Under the pieces are notes generated by a model that saw only the letters and a program-made list of their open reading frames with translations, made no database searches and was not told where the DNA came from. This document shows, piece after piece, positions 16,981-24,503 of a stretch of 64,000 nucleotides of DNA. Each line of letters opens with the position of its first letter. Positions within the stretch are counted from its first letter, which is position 1. The stretch is from Phycisphaerae bacterium (GTDB taxonomy: Bacteria; Planctomycetota; Phycisphaerae; UBA1845; Fen-1342): contig JAGNKU010000012.1 in NCBI GenBank assembly GCA_017999985.1, positions 1 through 64,000 on the forward strand, in the 5' to 3' direction. A program made the position numbers and the translations under genes.

Positions 16981-17013
16981 GCTGATGGCTGAGTGCTGAA
17001 AGCTGAGAGCTAA
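16981..17013 (+). repeat. 7-bp tandem repeat (GCTGANN)5 before leuC
   Basis: GCTGA at 16981, 16988, 16995 and 17002, then GCTAA at 17009. The last unit ends two bases before the leuC ATG, exactly the geometry seen before the fused dehydratase gene. Confidence 0.9.
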
Positions 17014-17015
17014 CG

Positions 17016-18455
17016 ATGGCACAAACATTCGCACAGAAGGTGCTCGCCCGGGCCGCCGGTCTGCCGCAGGTAGCCGTCGGCCAGATCGTCACGGTCAGGC
17101 CGGCCCACCTGCTCACGCACGACAACACGTCGGCGATCGTCGGCAAGATCGACAAGGACCTCGCCGAGTTCGGCCTCGTGCGTCAGGACCTGCCGATCAT
17201 CGTCCTCGACCACGTCATCCCGGCCTCCGACGAGAAGACCGCCACCGGCCACGCCAAGGTGCGCAAGTTCGTCGAGAAGTACGGCGTCAAGAACTTCTAC
17301 GACGTTGGCGAGGGCATCTGCCACCAGGTCGTCGTCGAAAAGGGCCACGCCAAGCCCGGCACGATCCTCGTCGGCAGCGACTCGCACACGTGCTCGTATG
17401 GGGCCGTCGGCGCGTTCGCGACCGGCATCGACCGCACCGAGGCCGCCGCCCTGTACCTCACTGGCGAAACCTGGCTGAAAGTGCCGCCGACGATCAAGGT
17501 CACACTGCGCGGCAAGTTCGCTGCCGGCGTGAGTGCCAAGGACCTCGTCCTGCGCATCATCGGCGACATCGGGGCCGACGGCGCGGACTACGCCTCGGTC
17601 GAGTTCCACGGTGACATTAAGAACCTCACGATCGAGGACCGCTTCACGATCGCGAACATGGGCGTCGAGATGGGCGCGAAGCTTGCCGTGTTCCCGGTGG
17701 ACGACCAGACGATCAAGTACCTGAAGGCCGCCGGCGTGCCGCGCAGCGCGTACGAGCCGGTGTGGGCCGACAAGGATGCGGAGTACGCACGCGAGTTGAC
17801 GTACAACCTCGCCGAGCTCACGCCGGTCGTGGCTTGCCCGCACAAGGTGGACAACGTCAAGCCGGTGGGTGAGGTCGCGGGCAAGAAGATCGATCAGGCC
17901 CTGCTCGGCACGTGCACCAACGGCCGGCTCAGCGATCTGCGTGAGGCCGCCGCCATGCTGAAGGGTCGGCGCGTGTCGCCGAAAGTGCGTTTCCTGGTTC
18001 TGCCGGCGTCGCGGAGCATCTACGCGGCGGCGACGCAGGACGGGACGCTCTTGACGCTGACGGAGGCGGGTGCGGTCGTACTGCCGCCGGGCTGCGGCCC
18101 GTGCCTGGGTGCGCACCAGGGCATTCTCGCGCCAGGCGAGGCGTGCCTCTCGACCTCGAATCGCAATTTCAAAGGTCGCATGGGCTGCAAGGAGGCGGAG
18201 ATCTACCTCGCCAGCCCGGCGACGGTGGCGGCGTCGGCGTTGCATGGTGTGATCACCGATCCGAGAACGGAACTGCGGAAGCCACGGAGCCACGGAGCCA
18301 CGAAGCCACGGAGAGAAGGCACGAAGGCACGGGGGGCAGGCACAACGGCACGGAGGCACGCGGGCACGCAGAAGCGTATGGCGTCGGCCCCCCGTGGCCG
18401 ACGTGGTGTGCCGGCGAAGGCCAAGAAGACCGCGCGCGGCAAAGCGCGGCGATGA
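17016..18455 (+). CDS. leuC: 3-isopropylmalate dehydratase large subunit
   Basis: 479 aa, about 60 longer than the family norm. Fe-S ligands Cys300 (GTCTNGR), Cys360 and Cys363 (GCGPC), GSDSHTCSYGA and the conserved ending LHGVITDP are present. With LeuD it isomerises 2- to 3-isopropylmalate in leucine synthesis; homoaconitase activity cannot be excluded. After residue ~418 the frame runs through a degenerate CCACGGAG/GGCACGAAG tandem repeat and ends in a very basic tail (PAKAKKTARGKARR), apparently read-through of repeat DNA. leuD follows 81 bp later. Confidence 0.9.
   Translation: MAQTFAQKVLARAAGLPQVAVGQIVTVRPAHLLTHDNTSAIVGKIDKDLAEFGLVRQDLPIIVLDHVIPASDEKTATGHAKVRKFVEKYGVKNFYDVGEGICHQVVVEKGHAKPGTILVGSDSHTCSYGAVGAFATGIDRTEAAALYLTGETWLKVPPTIKVTLRGKFAAGVSAKDLVLRIIGDIGADGADYASVEFHGDIKNLTIEDRFTIANMGVEMGAKLAVFPVDDQTIKYLKAAGVPRSAYEPVWADKDAEYARELTYNLAELTPVVACPHKVDNVKPVGEVAGKKIDQALLGTCTNGRLSDLREAAAMLKGRRVSPKVRFLVLPASRSIYAAATQDGTLLTLTEAGAVVLPPGCGPCLGAHQGILAPGEACLSTSNRNFKGRMGCKEAEIYLASPATVAASALHGVITDPRTELRKPRSHGATKPRREGTKARGAGTTARRHAGTQKRMASAPRGRRGVPAKAKKTARGKARR
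18277..18372 (+). repeat. degenerate tandem repeat inside the leuC 3' end
   Basis: Units of CCACGGAG and GGCACGAAG recur at a 7-9-bp step. Similar CAC.AAG/CAC.GAG strings occur in the intergenic inverted repeats at 8839 and 10126. It encodes the non-conserved tail of LeuC. Confidence 0.7.
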
Positions 18456-18480
18456 CAGGCGTGTGATCGATCGGAAATAT

Positions 18481-18499
18481 GACCGACCGGAGGTCGGTC
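18481..18499. repeat. short palindrome between leuC and leuD
   Basis: GACCGACC-GGA-GGTCGGTC: 8-bp perfect stem, 3-nt loop, followed by CCCCC. It could be a weak transcript-stabilising or processing hairpin, or another REP-type element. There is no T-tract, so a terminator is unlikely. Confidence 0.5.
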
Positions 18500-18505
18500 C
18501 CCCAA

Positions 18506-18538
18506 GTTGACTGCTGACCGCTGAGAGCTGAATGCTAT
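18506..18538 (+). repeat. 7-bp tandem repeat (GCTGANN)5 overlapping the leuD start
   Basis: GTTGA at 18506, GCTGA at 18513, 18520 and 18527, then GCTAT at 18534, whose last bases belong to the ATG at 18537. It is the third such block placed directly at a start codon. Confidence 0.88.
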
Positions 18539-19028
18539 GAGAATCTGGAAATACGGCGACGACATCAACACCGACATGCTCTTCCCCGGTAAGTACACGT
18601 ACACCTGTGCGACGCCGGACGAAATCAAGCCGCACCTGCTCGAAGATCTCGACGCGAATTTCGCGAAGCAGGTCCAGGCCGGGGACGTGCTCGTCGCGGG
18701 CCGCAACTTCGGCTGCGGCAGCTCGCGCGAGCAGCCGGTTGTCGGCCTGAAGGCGGTCGGCGTGGCAGCGATCATCGCGAAGGGCTTTGCCCGCATCTTC
18801 TACCGCGCCGCGATCAACCAGGGGCTGCTGCTCATCGAGTGCCCGGACGCCGTCGACGCGTACAAGGACGGCAGCGCGATCGCGATCGACGCGGCCGGCG
18901 GCCAGATCGGGGTCGACGGCCACGCCTACAGCTTCCCGAAGCTGCCCGCGGAGATCATGGCGATCTGCGAAGCCGGCGGCCTGCTCGAATACACGCGCAA
19001 GAAGTTACGGGCCCGCAAGACCGCGTAG
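18537..19028 (+). CDS. leuD: 3-isopropylmalate dehydratase small subunit
   Basis: 163 aa, standard length. DDINTDMLFPGKYTYT holds the NxDTD motif and substrate loop. FGCGSSREQPV and AIIAKGFARIFYRAAINQGL are the conserved core. Partner of LeuC. Its TAG stop codon lies inside a REP palindrome that starts at 19024, so the end of the gene may have been set by the repeat. Confidence 0.92.
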   Translation: MRIWKYGDDINTDMLFPGKYTYTCATPDEIKPHLLEDLDANFAKQVQAGDVLVAGRNFGCGSSREQPVVGLKAVGVAAIIAKGFARIFYRAAINQGLLLIECPDAVDAYKDGSAIAIDAAGGQIGVDGHAYSFPKLPAEIMAICEAGGLLEYTRKKLRARKTA

Positions 19029-19051
19029 CGGCCGACCCCCGAGTCGGCCGT
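19024..19051 (+). repeat. REP palindrome, copy 5, overlapping the leuD stop
   Basis: 28 bp identical to 12003-12031 apart from the outer bases (stem CGGCCGAC/GTCGGCCG). It is 7 kb from the transposase gene. Confidence 0.85.
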
Positions 19052-19135
19052 TGACGTTGACCCGCTACAGGCCGCGCGTAGCGTCACCGCCCCGTGGGCA
19101 ACGTAGAAGCCTCATCGAGTCTCCAAGGAGCGACG

Positions 19136-19363
19136 ATGTCCGCGAACCGCCCGCCGACGTATGTTTCCTGCCCGCGCTGCAACACGCCGCTCGAGTTCGG
19201 CGGCACCAAGCAATTCCACGAAGGCACCCGCGTGTTTGATTTCCTGGGCGGCGTCTTCGAGCTGATGAAGCACCGCTCGGCGTTCGATCTGTATGTCTGC
19301 CCGCGCTGCGGCCGGGTCGAGTTCTTCGTCGATGGCGTGGGCGAGGAACTGCGGGGCGAATAG
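19136..19363 (+). CDS. small double zinc-ribbon protein
   Basis: 75 aa from the ATG at 19136 (AAGGAG upstream). Two CPRC knuckles, CPRCNTPLEFG near the start and CPRCGRVEFFVDG near the end, form one zinc ribbon with a ~35-residue insert containing FLGGVFELMKHRSAFDLYV. No other domain. Probably a small structural or nucleic-acid-binding protein; function unknown. Confidence 0.75.
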   Translation: MSANRPPTYVSCPRCNTPLEFGGTKQFHEGTRVFDFLGGVFELMKHRSAFDLYVCPRCGRVEFFVDGVGEELRGE

Positions 19364-19387
19364 CACAGTGCCACAACGGCCACGCGA

Positions 19388-20452
19388 CTATTCGGCGTGT
19401 CCTTCAAAGAGCCGAAGCTGCTTGGCCTCCGCGCGCGGCGGGGTGGCACAGCTTCGCTGCCACTCTCGTCCGCTGTCCAGGCCGAACCGCGTCGCTGCCG
19501 TCTCGAACAGTCGTTCGATGCTCTCCCAATAGGCGCCGTGGGCCGACATCCGCGCGCCGAATTCCGGCTGGTTCAGCCGCCCGTCACGCAGCGCCCGGAC
19601 GCGCGCCTCGACACGTTCGGCGGCGGCGGGCATTTCACGCCGGAGCCGCGTCAGGAACACATCCGCGACACTGCCCGGCAGTCGCACCGGCGTATAGCCC
19701 GCGCTGGATGCGCCCGCCTCCGCCGCCCGCGCCAGCAGCGCGGGGATGTCGCGGTCATTCAGCCCGGGAATTACGGGGGCGATGATCACGCCGACGGGGA
19801 TGCCGGCGTCGTGCAGGTGGCGCATGGCGGCGAAACGCGATTCCGCCGCCGGCGCGCCGGGTTCGATGCGTCGTCCAGTGGCCGAGTTGGCGAAGGTCAC
19901 GCTGAACAGCACGCTGACCGCGCTCCGGCGGTGCAGCTCGACGAGCACGTCCAGGTCACGCGTAACCAGCGGCGACTTCGTGACAATGCCCACCGGGTTG
20001 ACGACGTCGCGGCAGACCTCCAGGCAGCGGCGCGTGAGGCGGTATTTCGCCTCGAGCGGCTGGTAGCAATCGGTCACGCCGGAGAAGGCGATGAACTCGC
20101 GCCGCCAGCTCCGCCGCCGCAGCTCCGCCGCGAGCAGCTCCGGCGCATTCACTTTGACGGTGATCTGCGTCTCAAAGTCGGTGCCGGCGCCGAGGTCGAG
20201 GTACTCGTGCGTCCGGCGGGCGTAGCAGTACGCACAGGCATGCTGGCACCCGCGATAGGGATTCACCGACCAGCGGAAGGGGATGTCGGGGCTGTCGTTC
20301 TGGGTAAGCAGCGAGCGGGCGTGCTCCTCGCGGACCGTCAGGGAGGCGGCCGGCGGGGGCACGTCCCGCTCGCAGGCACTGTGATGGAAAGGGTTGGGTG
20401 GATTCTCCACGGGCCGCATGTCTGCACCTGTCTGCACGACACGCGACATCAT
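19388..20452 (-). CDS. radical SAM protein, PA0069 / spore-photoproduct-lyase-like family
   Basis: 354 aa. The 4Fe-4S site is CQHACAYC inside NPYRGCQHACAYCYAR, followed by DFETQITVKVNAPELL and FSGVTDCYQPLE, the signature of the PA0069/SplB-like uncharacterised group. The reaction is unknown. The C-terminal ~60 residues are Arg-rich. It follows the LTxxQ protein gene by 20 bp on the same strand. The start at 20452 is the longest option; 20419 is possible. Confidence 0.85.
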   Translation of the reverse strand: MMSRVVQTGADMRPVENPPNPFHHSACERDVPPPAASLTVREEHARSLLTQNDSPDIPFRWSVNPYRGCQHACAYCYARRTHEYLDLGAGTDFETQITVKVNAPELLAAELRRRSWRREFIAFSGVTDCYQPLEAKYRLTRRCLEVCRDVVNPVGIVTKSPLVTRDLDVLVELHRRSAVSVLFSVTFANSATGRRIEPGAPAAESRFAAMRHLHDAGIPVGVIIAPVIPGLNDRDIPALLARAAEAGASSAGYTPVRLPGSVADVFLTRLRREMPAAAERVEARVRALRDGRLNQPEFGARMSAHGAYWESIERLFETAATRFGLDSGREWQRSCATPPRAEAKQLRLFEGHAE

Positions 20453-20472
20453 ATTCGGTTTTTGTTAGGATG

Positions 20473-21612
20473 TCAACTCTCGCGGCCCGCGCCGCGCCGG
20501 GCGCCTCGGCCACCCGGCCGGTCGCGTTCCTGCTGGCCGGCTGGCCGGCGCTCACGGTCGAGCAGCTTCTGGAACTCGGCGGCCTGCTGCTCGTCAAGAA
20601 TCTTGACGATCTGGCCCTTGACCTCTTCCGCGTGCTTCGCGCGGGTCTCCGCGTCCGCCGACCCCTGACGCTCACCGACTTGCGCATCGCGGATGATGGT
20701 CTTCAACTGCTCTTCCTGCGCGTCCGTGAGCTTGAGCTGCTTGGCGGCCCGCAGCACGGCGCGCACGTCGAGCGCAGCACCACGGCGCCCGGGGCGCTGT
20801 TCGCGCAGCGTCGCCAGCTTGGCCTGCTGCTCGGGCGTCAGGATCTTCTCCAACTCGGCGAACAGCTCATCGAAATTGGGCGGTCCGGGGCGCTTCTCGG
20901 CGATTTGCGCCTCCAGCTCAGCGACGCGCTGCTCATCGCCGTTTTCCCGTGCCTGGCGCAGCTCTTCCATCAGCGGACGCAGCTCGCGCCATTGCTCGCG
21001 GTTTTGACCCATGTTCTGTCGCCGCTCGGCGACCAGGGCGTCGAACTGCTCGCGCTGCTCGGGCGTGAGCCCCAGTTCCTCGGGCAAGCGCCGCAGCAGG
21101 TCGCGGTTGTCAGCGTCACGCTGCCCCTGCTCGAACCGGCGCAGCGTCCGCTCGCGGAACTGCTCCAGCTTCGGGATCTGAGTTTCGTCAAGCAACGGCT
21201 CGACGGCCGCGAGAAAGTCGCGGATGACCCGGGTGCGCCCCGTCCCCGCCTCCCGCAACTGCGCACGCAGCTCTTCGACGCGGGCTTCGTCGCCGTTCTG
21301 ACGCGCCTCGCGCAACTGCTGGGTGAGCGCGCGCATATCCGGCTGCTCCGCCTGGGCGGCCTCCGTCTGCGCCTGGTACTTGGCAACCAGCTCATCGTAC
21401 GCCGGCCGCTGCGCATCGGTGAGCTGCAACTCCTCGGCCAGCCGCTGGGCCATGACGTCGAGCCGCGCAGGGCCGCGTTCGCCACGTTCGCCGCGCTGAC
21501 CGCGGTCGCGCGGCGGGCCGGGACGGTCCGGGGGGGCCTGTTCCGGCACCTGCGCCTGCAGGGTCGCGGCCAGTACGATGAGACAAACGCTCATTAACCA
21601 TCTGCATCTCAT
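20473..21612 (-). CDS. secreted LTxxQ-motif protein (Spy/CpxP-like repeats)
   Basis: 379 aa from the ATG at 21612, which has CAGGAG upstream and a signal peptide (LMSVCLIVLAATLQAQ); the frame continues far upstream without coding character. The mature protein is helical, Arg/Glu/Gln-rich, and holds repeated LTxxQ boxes (LTDAQRPAYDEL, LTPEQREQFDAL, LTPEQQAKLATL, LTDAQEEQLKTI), about twice the number in Spy or CpxP. A periplasmic chaperone or metal/stress-sensing role is inferred from those families. Pro/Arg/Gly-rich ends may be disordered. Confidence 0.75.
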   Translation of the reverse strand: MRCRWLMSVCLIVLAATLQAQVPEQAPPDRPGPPRDRGQRGERGERGPARLDVMAQRLAEELQLTDAQRPAYDELVAKYQAQTEAAQAEQPDMRALTQQLREARQNGDEARVEELRAQLREAGTGRTRVIRDFLAAVEPLLDETQIPKLEQFRERTLRRFEQGQRDADNRDLLRRLPEELGLTPEQREQFDALVAERRQNMGQNREQWRELRPLMEELRQARENGDEQRVAELEAQIAEKRPGPPNFDELFAELEKILTPEQQAKLATLREQRPGRRGAALDVRAVLRAAKQLKLTDAQEEQLKTIIRDAQVGERQGSADAETRAKHAEEVKGQIVKILDEQQAAEFQKLLDRERRPAGQQERDRPGGRGARRGAGRES

Positions 21613-21984
21613 GACAAGCTCCTGTAGTTGGCGGGCGCTGCCGTTCGTAGCGGCCCTGCGGCCTGTGCCCGGTATGCGGCCGCAACCGCCGCGCGACGCC
21701 CGGTCTGTCAGGCCAAACGTGTGGCCGGACGGTTTCTTGCGGCACCAGCCCGCTATTGTACCGCTCCGGTCCCAGGGCAGGGGGCCCCGTTGACCGCCCG
21801 GCGTGAGCGGGATACGATACATGCCCCCTGTGACTGCGGCCACGCCGGTTGCAGGCGTCGGGTGTCCCGATCGTCGGCGTTCCGATGGACGGCATGGCTG
21901 TACGCCGATGGCGTGCCGGGTCGCTGCGCGGCCGGGCTTCCCGGCCCAGCCACAGCGGGAAGCGGTGAGCACCAGGGAGTGCCT

Positions 21985-22215
21985 TTGGCCAAAGAAGATG
22001 CCATTCAGATGGAGGCGGTCGTAGTGAAGGCGCTGCCCAACGCGATGTTTCTCGTTGAGGCCGAGCTGACCGGTTCGGGCAAGCACGAAGTGCTCGCGCA
22101 CGTGTCCGGCCGCATGCGGAAGAACTTCATCCGCATTCTGCCGGGCGACCGCGTCACCGTGGAGCTTTCGCCGTACGACCTCAAACGGGGCCGGATCGTT
22201 TACCGACAGAAATAG
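21985..22215 (+). CDS. infA: translation initiation factor IF-1
   Basis: 76 aa. The OB-fold sequence [21 protein letters not shown]...[33 protein letters not shown] matches IF-1 throughout. The start is TTG at 21985, which yields the standard MAKED opening and has GGGAG five bases upstream; GTG at 21979 would overlap that site. A four-residue insert (ELTGSGKHE region) lengthens the loop after strand 2 relative to E. coli. IF-1 binds the ribosomal A site during initiation. Confidence 0.93.
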   Translation: MAKEDAIQMEAVVVKALPNAMFLVEAELTGSGKHEVLAHVSGRMRKNFIRILPGDRVTVELSPYDLKRGRIVYRQK

Positions 22216-22299
22216 CTGCGGACGTCGAGTTGCAGCGGGCCCGGGGCCGCCGGCGAAGCCGCGCGTGTATAGACACGGGTGTTTGAGACGCGCCGCGCA

Positions 22300-23040
22300 T
22301 CAGGGCGGGGTCGGCTCATTGGGCTCCAGCCAGTCGAGCGCGTGACTGTAGCGCGCGGTCTGCTCGACTCCGCGCTCGAAACGGATGAACGCGGCGTGCC
22401 CGTCGAGGAAGCCGATGTTCATGCTGAGTCCGTCGGGCACGTGCCAGGGGGCATGCAGGTAGTCCTGGTCCGGGTCGAGGTGCTGATTGTCGCCGACCAG
22501 CACCATGATCGACACTGGCACGCGCACGTCCACCATGCGCACCGGGCGGATCTTCGGCACCGGCGAGGCGAAGAACACCGGGTTCGTCGGGTAGCTGTTG
22601 CCGTAGTAATGGTAGGTGCTGGCCCGCTGCCACGGCGTCGGCCCCGAGTACGCGACGCCGCGGTCATCCGGGCAGTGAAACAGCTCGGCCGTGCGGTTGC
22701 CGTATGGATCGGCACCCACGTAGCGATTGACGGGCCGGGGGTTGAGCACCTGAGGAAACTCGGCGGTGTCGTTCTTGCCGCCGTAGAACCACTGGATGTT
22801 CAGTCGGTACTTCGGAAAGTGCCCGCGATTCTCATGATCGACGTACATGGTCCAGCCATGCGAAATCTGGCGCAGATTTGACGCGCACTTGATCCGCCGC
22901 GCGCGCTCCCGGGCCGCCCCGAACGACGGCAGAAGAATACTCATCAGCAGCGCGATGAGCGCGACCACAACCAACAACTCGATGAGCGTGAAACAACGCT
23001 GTCGTGCGTCGGAAGGTAACGCTTTGCCGCACGGGCTCAT
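22300..23040 (-). CDS. type IV prepilin-like protein (short pseudopilin, planctomycete type)
   Basis: 246 aa from the ATG at 23040. Residues ~18-40 are the class III prepilin leader and helix: [20 protein letters not shown], with Glu at position 5 of the mature protein. The rest is a globular domain with [16 protein letters not shown] and a late [12 protein letters not shown] motif typical of the DUF1559-like pseudopilins abundant in Planctomycetota. Role: subunit of a pilus or type II secretion-like fibre. Its prepilin peptidase is not in the window. Confidence 0.88.
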   Translation of the reverse strand: MSPCGKALPSDARQRCFTLIELLVVVALIALLMSILLPSFGAARERARRIKCASNLRQISHGWTMYVDHENRGHFPKYRLNIQWFYGGKNDTAEFPQVLNPRPVNRYVGADPYGNRTAELFHCPDDRGVAYSGPTPWQRASTYHYYGNSYPTNPVFFASPVPKIRPVRMVDVRVPVSIMVLVGDNQHLDPDQDYLHAPWHVPDGLSMNIGFLDGHAAFIRFERGVEQTARYSHALDWLEPNEPTPP

Positions 23041-23089
23041 GGCGCTTCCCGATGTGTCGCCTGCCCGGATTATACGCTCACGCGTCGGC

Positions 23090-23398
23090 TCAGCGCACTC
23101 CCAATCGCGCACGAGCCTCGGCTGCTGTGAGCCCCCGCACTGCGACCCGCTTGAGCCGTTGCCCGTGACCGCTGACGATTTCAACGTCGGATTTCGACAC
23201 CCCGAGCGCCTCCGCCAGCAGCCGGATGACCGCCGCGTTCGCCTTGCCGCCCTCCGGCGGAGCGGCGACGGCGACCTTCAGCGCCGTGCCCAGCACGCCG
23301 GCAACGCGCGTCCGCGATGCTCCGGGGACGACCTTCAAAGTCAGCTCAATACCCCCCGGCGTTGCGCGGATCTCCACGTCGCCGGCTTCAGGCGCCAT
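23090..23398 (-). CDS. DUF167 / YggU-family protein
   Basis: 102 aa from the ATG at 23398, or 109 from GTG 23419. The family pattern [43 protein letters not shown]...VEIVSG is clear. It overlaps the 3' end of lptB by 11 bp, indicating coupled translation. Function unknown; widely conserved small protein. Confidence 0.85.
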   Translation of the reverse strand: MAPEAGDVEIRATPGGIELTLKVVPGASRTRVAGVLGTALKVAVAAPPEGGKANAAVIRLLAEALGVSKSDVEIVSGHGQRLKRVAVRGLTAAEARARLGVR

Positions 23399-24182
23399 GA
23401 CTCCGCCCGCCTGACTCACCGGCCACCGATTCCACCGACCGCGACTTCTGTGGTCCGAACTCGTCGCCGCGGAAGGTGTTGCCCAGGTAAGTCTCCTTCA
23501 CGCGCGGATCGTTGATCAGCTCCGCCGGCGTGCCCGAGCAGATCACCTTGCCCTCGTGAATCACGTAGCTGCGATCCGTAACCCTCAGTGTCTCATGGAC
23601 GTTGTGATCGGTCAGCAGGATCGCGATCCCGGATTTGCGCAGCCGCGTGATCTCCTCACGCAGCCCTTCGACCGCGATTGGATCCACGCCGCTGAACGGC
23701 TCGTCCAGCAGGATCAGCTTCGGCTTGGTAATCAGGGCGCGCGCGATTTCCAGTTTGCGGCGTTCGCCGCCCGAGATCTTCTTGGCCGGATTGGAGCGCA
23801 CCTTGGTCAGGCCGAATTGCCGCAGCAGCTCTTCCACGGTGGCCTGCCGCTCAGCGCGGGTGAAGCGCATCGTCTCGCAGATGGCCATCAGGTTTTCCGC
23901 GACCGTAAGTCGCTGAAACACGCTGGGTTCCTGTGACAGGTAGCCGATGCCTCGGCGTGCCCGCTGGTACATCGGCAGGCCGGTGATGTCCTCGCCGTTG
24001 AATGTCACGCGGCCACCTTCCGGCGTGATCATGCCGACGGTGATACGGAAACTCGTGGTCTTGCCGGCGCCGTTGGGGCCCAGGAGGCCGACGATTTCGC
24101 GTTCGTGAACCTGGTAACTGACGCGGTCGACGACAGTGCGACCGTTGTACGATTTCACCAGGCTGTTGGCCTCAAGCAGCAT
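23388..24182 (-). CDS. lptB: LPS export ABC transporter ATP-binding protein
   Basis: 264 aa. Walker A GPNGAGKTT, Q-loop SQEPSVF, signature ISGGERRK, Walker B LILLDEP with FSGVDP, and the LptB-typical LLTDHNVHETL. It drives the LptFGC complex that lifts LPS from the inner membrane. The C-terminal ~25 residues are an extra Ser/Arg-rich tail. GGGAG six bases before the ATG. LptFG genes are not in the window. Confidence 0.9.
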   Translation of the reverse strand: MLLEANSLVKSYNGRTVVDRVSYQVHEREIVGLLGPNGAGKTTSFRITVGMITPEGGRVTFNGEDITGLPMYQRARRGIGYLSQEPSVFQRLTVAENLMAICETMRFTRAERQATVEELLRQFGLTKVRSNPAKKISGGERRKLEIARALITKPKLILLDEPFSGVDPIAVEGLREEITRLRKSGIAILLTDHNVHETLRVTDRSYVIHEGKVICSGTPAELINDPRVKETYLGNTFRGDEFGPQKSRSVESVAGESGGRSHGA

Positions 24183-24503
24183 GTATTGCTCCCGGGGCGG
24201 GTGTTGCAGCCGCTGTGGACAAGTTGTGAAATGGCGTGTAAGTCACGCAAATTCTGAGGGATGGGAATGGGTTCAATGTTCCGATAATGCAGCAGGACGG
24301 CGACTTTCCGTCATCATTGCGGAGCTGGTTTGTATCTGCATTATTTACAATGGGTTGCGAGCTGACTTCCGCGCGATGGAGGCGGTCCCAACGGATTTCA
24401 TTCGTAACCGTTTCCGAATCTCTGATCGTTGTTGGTGACCTAAGGTTCATCGACTACCTTGCTTGTTGACAAGTCACCAGTTCGTCGCGGCAGCGTCAGC
24501 TCA
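24183..24503. other. intergenic, AT-richer than surroundings; no gene recognised
   Basis: 321 bp between lptB and the second signal peptidase. The section 24240-24480 is visibly poorer in G+C than the rest of the window and probably holds the lptB promoter. A 92-codon minus-strand frame here lacks family motifs and a ribosome-binding site. A single TGTGGACAA at 24214 is DnaA-box-like but isolated. Confidence 0.5.

Noticed and set aside
13202-18538. CRISPR-like array from the regular repeats
   Set aside because: The unit is 7 bp with no spacers and no cas genes; it is a simple tandem repeat.
21613-22101. N-terminal extension of the LTxxQ protein up to 22101
   Set aside because: The extension overlaps infA on the other strand and lacks coding character; the signal peptide and ribosome-binding site support 21612.
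24214-24222. DnaA-box-like TGTGGACAA
   Set aside because: A single site without clustering, DUE or dnaA/dnaN nearby; not evidence for an origin.
24172-24450. 92-codon minus-strand frame in the lptB upstream gap
   Set aside because: No ribosome-binding site or motif, and it overlaps the lptB start; more likely the promoter region.
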